This document shows positions 58,401 through 58,546 of a DNA stretch of 58,546 nucleotides, in pieces. The stretch is taken from assembly GCF_003946175.1 (NCBI RefSeq), contig NZ_RHOK01000016.1, forward strand, positions 1 through 58,546, read 5' to 3'. The translations under genes were made by a program, and so were the position numbers. Under the pieces are notes generated by a model. The model saw only the letters and a list, made by a program, of their open reading frames with translations, was not told where the DNA came from and did no database searches. The stretch is from Lacticaseibacillus suibinensis (lineage in GTDB: Bacteria > Bacillota > Bacilli > Lactobacillales > Lactobacillaceae). The first letter of the stretch is position 1, and every line of letters begins with the position of its first letter.

Positions 58401-58546
58401 CCCCAGTTTACAATTCAAGTGCAACACCCTGACGACTAGACCAAAAAGGCCATGAAGACCTATTCTTGTTAGTACTAGCTAAACAAGAAAGCAGGAATCT
58501 TCATGACCCACTCTCAGACTAACACCCACAAGCATTACCAACAACT
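58401..58546 (+). mobile_element. IS30-family insertion sequence, left end (partial), inverted copy
   Basis: The exact reverse complement of 3-148. Element tip at about 58401, then a leader and the transposase start at 58503. Both copies read outward, so they are inverted to each other. Confidence 0.75.
58503..58546 (+). CDS. IS30-family transposase, N-terminal 14 codons (runs off the window)
   Basis: ATG at 58503 encodes the same MTHSQTNTHKHYQQ start as at 46-3 on the minus strand. The gene continues past the window end. Assignment to IS30 is from the short N-terminus only. Confidence 0.6.
   Translation, partial: MTHSQTNTHKHYQQ

Noticed and set aside
1-58546. 58-kb composite transposon
   Set aside because: The content is core metabolism and stress genes, and the identical ends are just as well explained by a contig break at a multi-copy IS.

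Overview
This is a single high-GC Gram-positive segment with the gene content of a Lactobacillaceae chromosome: the mevalonate-pathway trio, pyruvate oxidase, ptsHI beside a clpE-type Clp ATPase, PurBox-like and cre-like sites, a MucBP-domain protein, a maltose phosphorylase operon and a BceRS-BceAB-type module. The GC-rich codons and the DUF1827 - clpE - ptsH - ptsI order suggest a high-GC lineage such as Lacticaseibacillus; this is inference, as no rRNA or tRNA is present to test it.

Layout. 1-148: end of an IS30-family element, which cuts an LCP (LytR-CpsA-Psr) gene. 877-3718: small and poorly characterised genes (55-aa membrane peptide, degenerate mutarotase-like protein, membrane-anchored Mrr-like nuclease, TIM-barrel isomerase-like protein). 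3866-7457: acetyl-CoA acetyltransferase, HMG-CoA reductase and HMG-CoA synthase in one overlapping operon. 7486-9790: pyruvate oxidase between two copies of a 47-bp hairpin repeat, then an unassigned stretch dense in helices. 9829-16000: deoxyribosyltransferase, rRNA methyltransferase, small membrane proteins, Mga-like regulator, recX and a LacI-type regulator next to a GH4 glycosidase with a palindromic operator. 17217-18100, 23620-23800 and 30480-31110: long non-coding stretches built from elaborate structured repeats. 18154-26388: DUF402 phosphatase, effector-binding protein, acetyltransferase, TMEM175-like channel, GNAT, AI-2E-type permease, CorC-type protein, prfC and SseB-like protein. 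26533-33483: MucBP protein, DUF1827 protein, clpE under CIRCE and CtsR sites, ptsH and ptsI. 33601-38265: maltodextrin amylase, maltose phosphorylase and beta-phosphoglucomutase. 38375-40117: lipoprotein and ROK kinase, both behind cre-like sites. 40301-51514: purEKCSQLFMNHD, eleven tightly coupled genes. 51609-58256: nrdG, Bce-type two-component system and ABC transporter, unknown protein, metallo-hydrolase. 58401-58546: the same IS30 end again, inverted.

How the genes work together: mvaS/mvaA and the thiolase make mevalonate from acetyl-CoA. Maltodextrin is cut by the GH13 enzyme, phosphorolysed by the GH65 enzyme and fed to glycolysis by the mutase, while EI/HPr drive PTS uptake and CcpA signalling; several cre-like sites fit that. 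The purine operon makes IMP (purA and purB are elsewhere).

The most unusual content is the set of intergenic structured repeats. At least seven elements in three clusters share helical architecture, with many compensatory base changes between copies. Five of them carry a symmetric 3x3 internal loop (TCC/TCC on one strand, GGA/GGA on the other), and three carry a conserved TAGCCTAGC / GCGTAG internal loop. I know of no named family they match.
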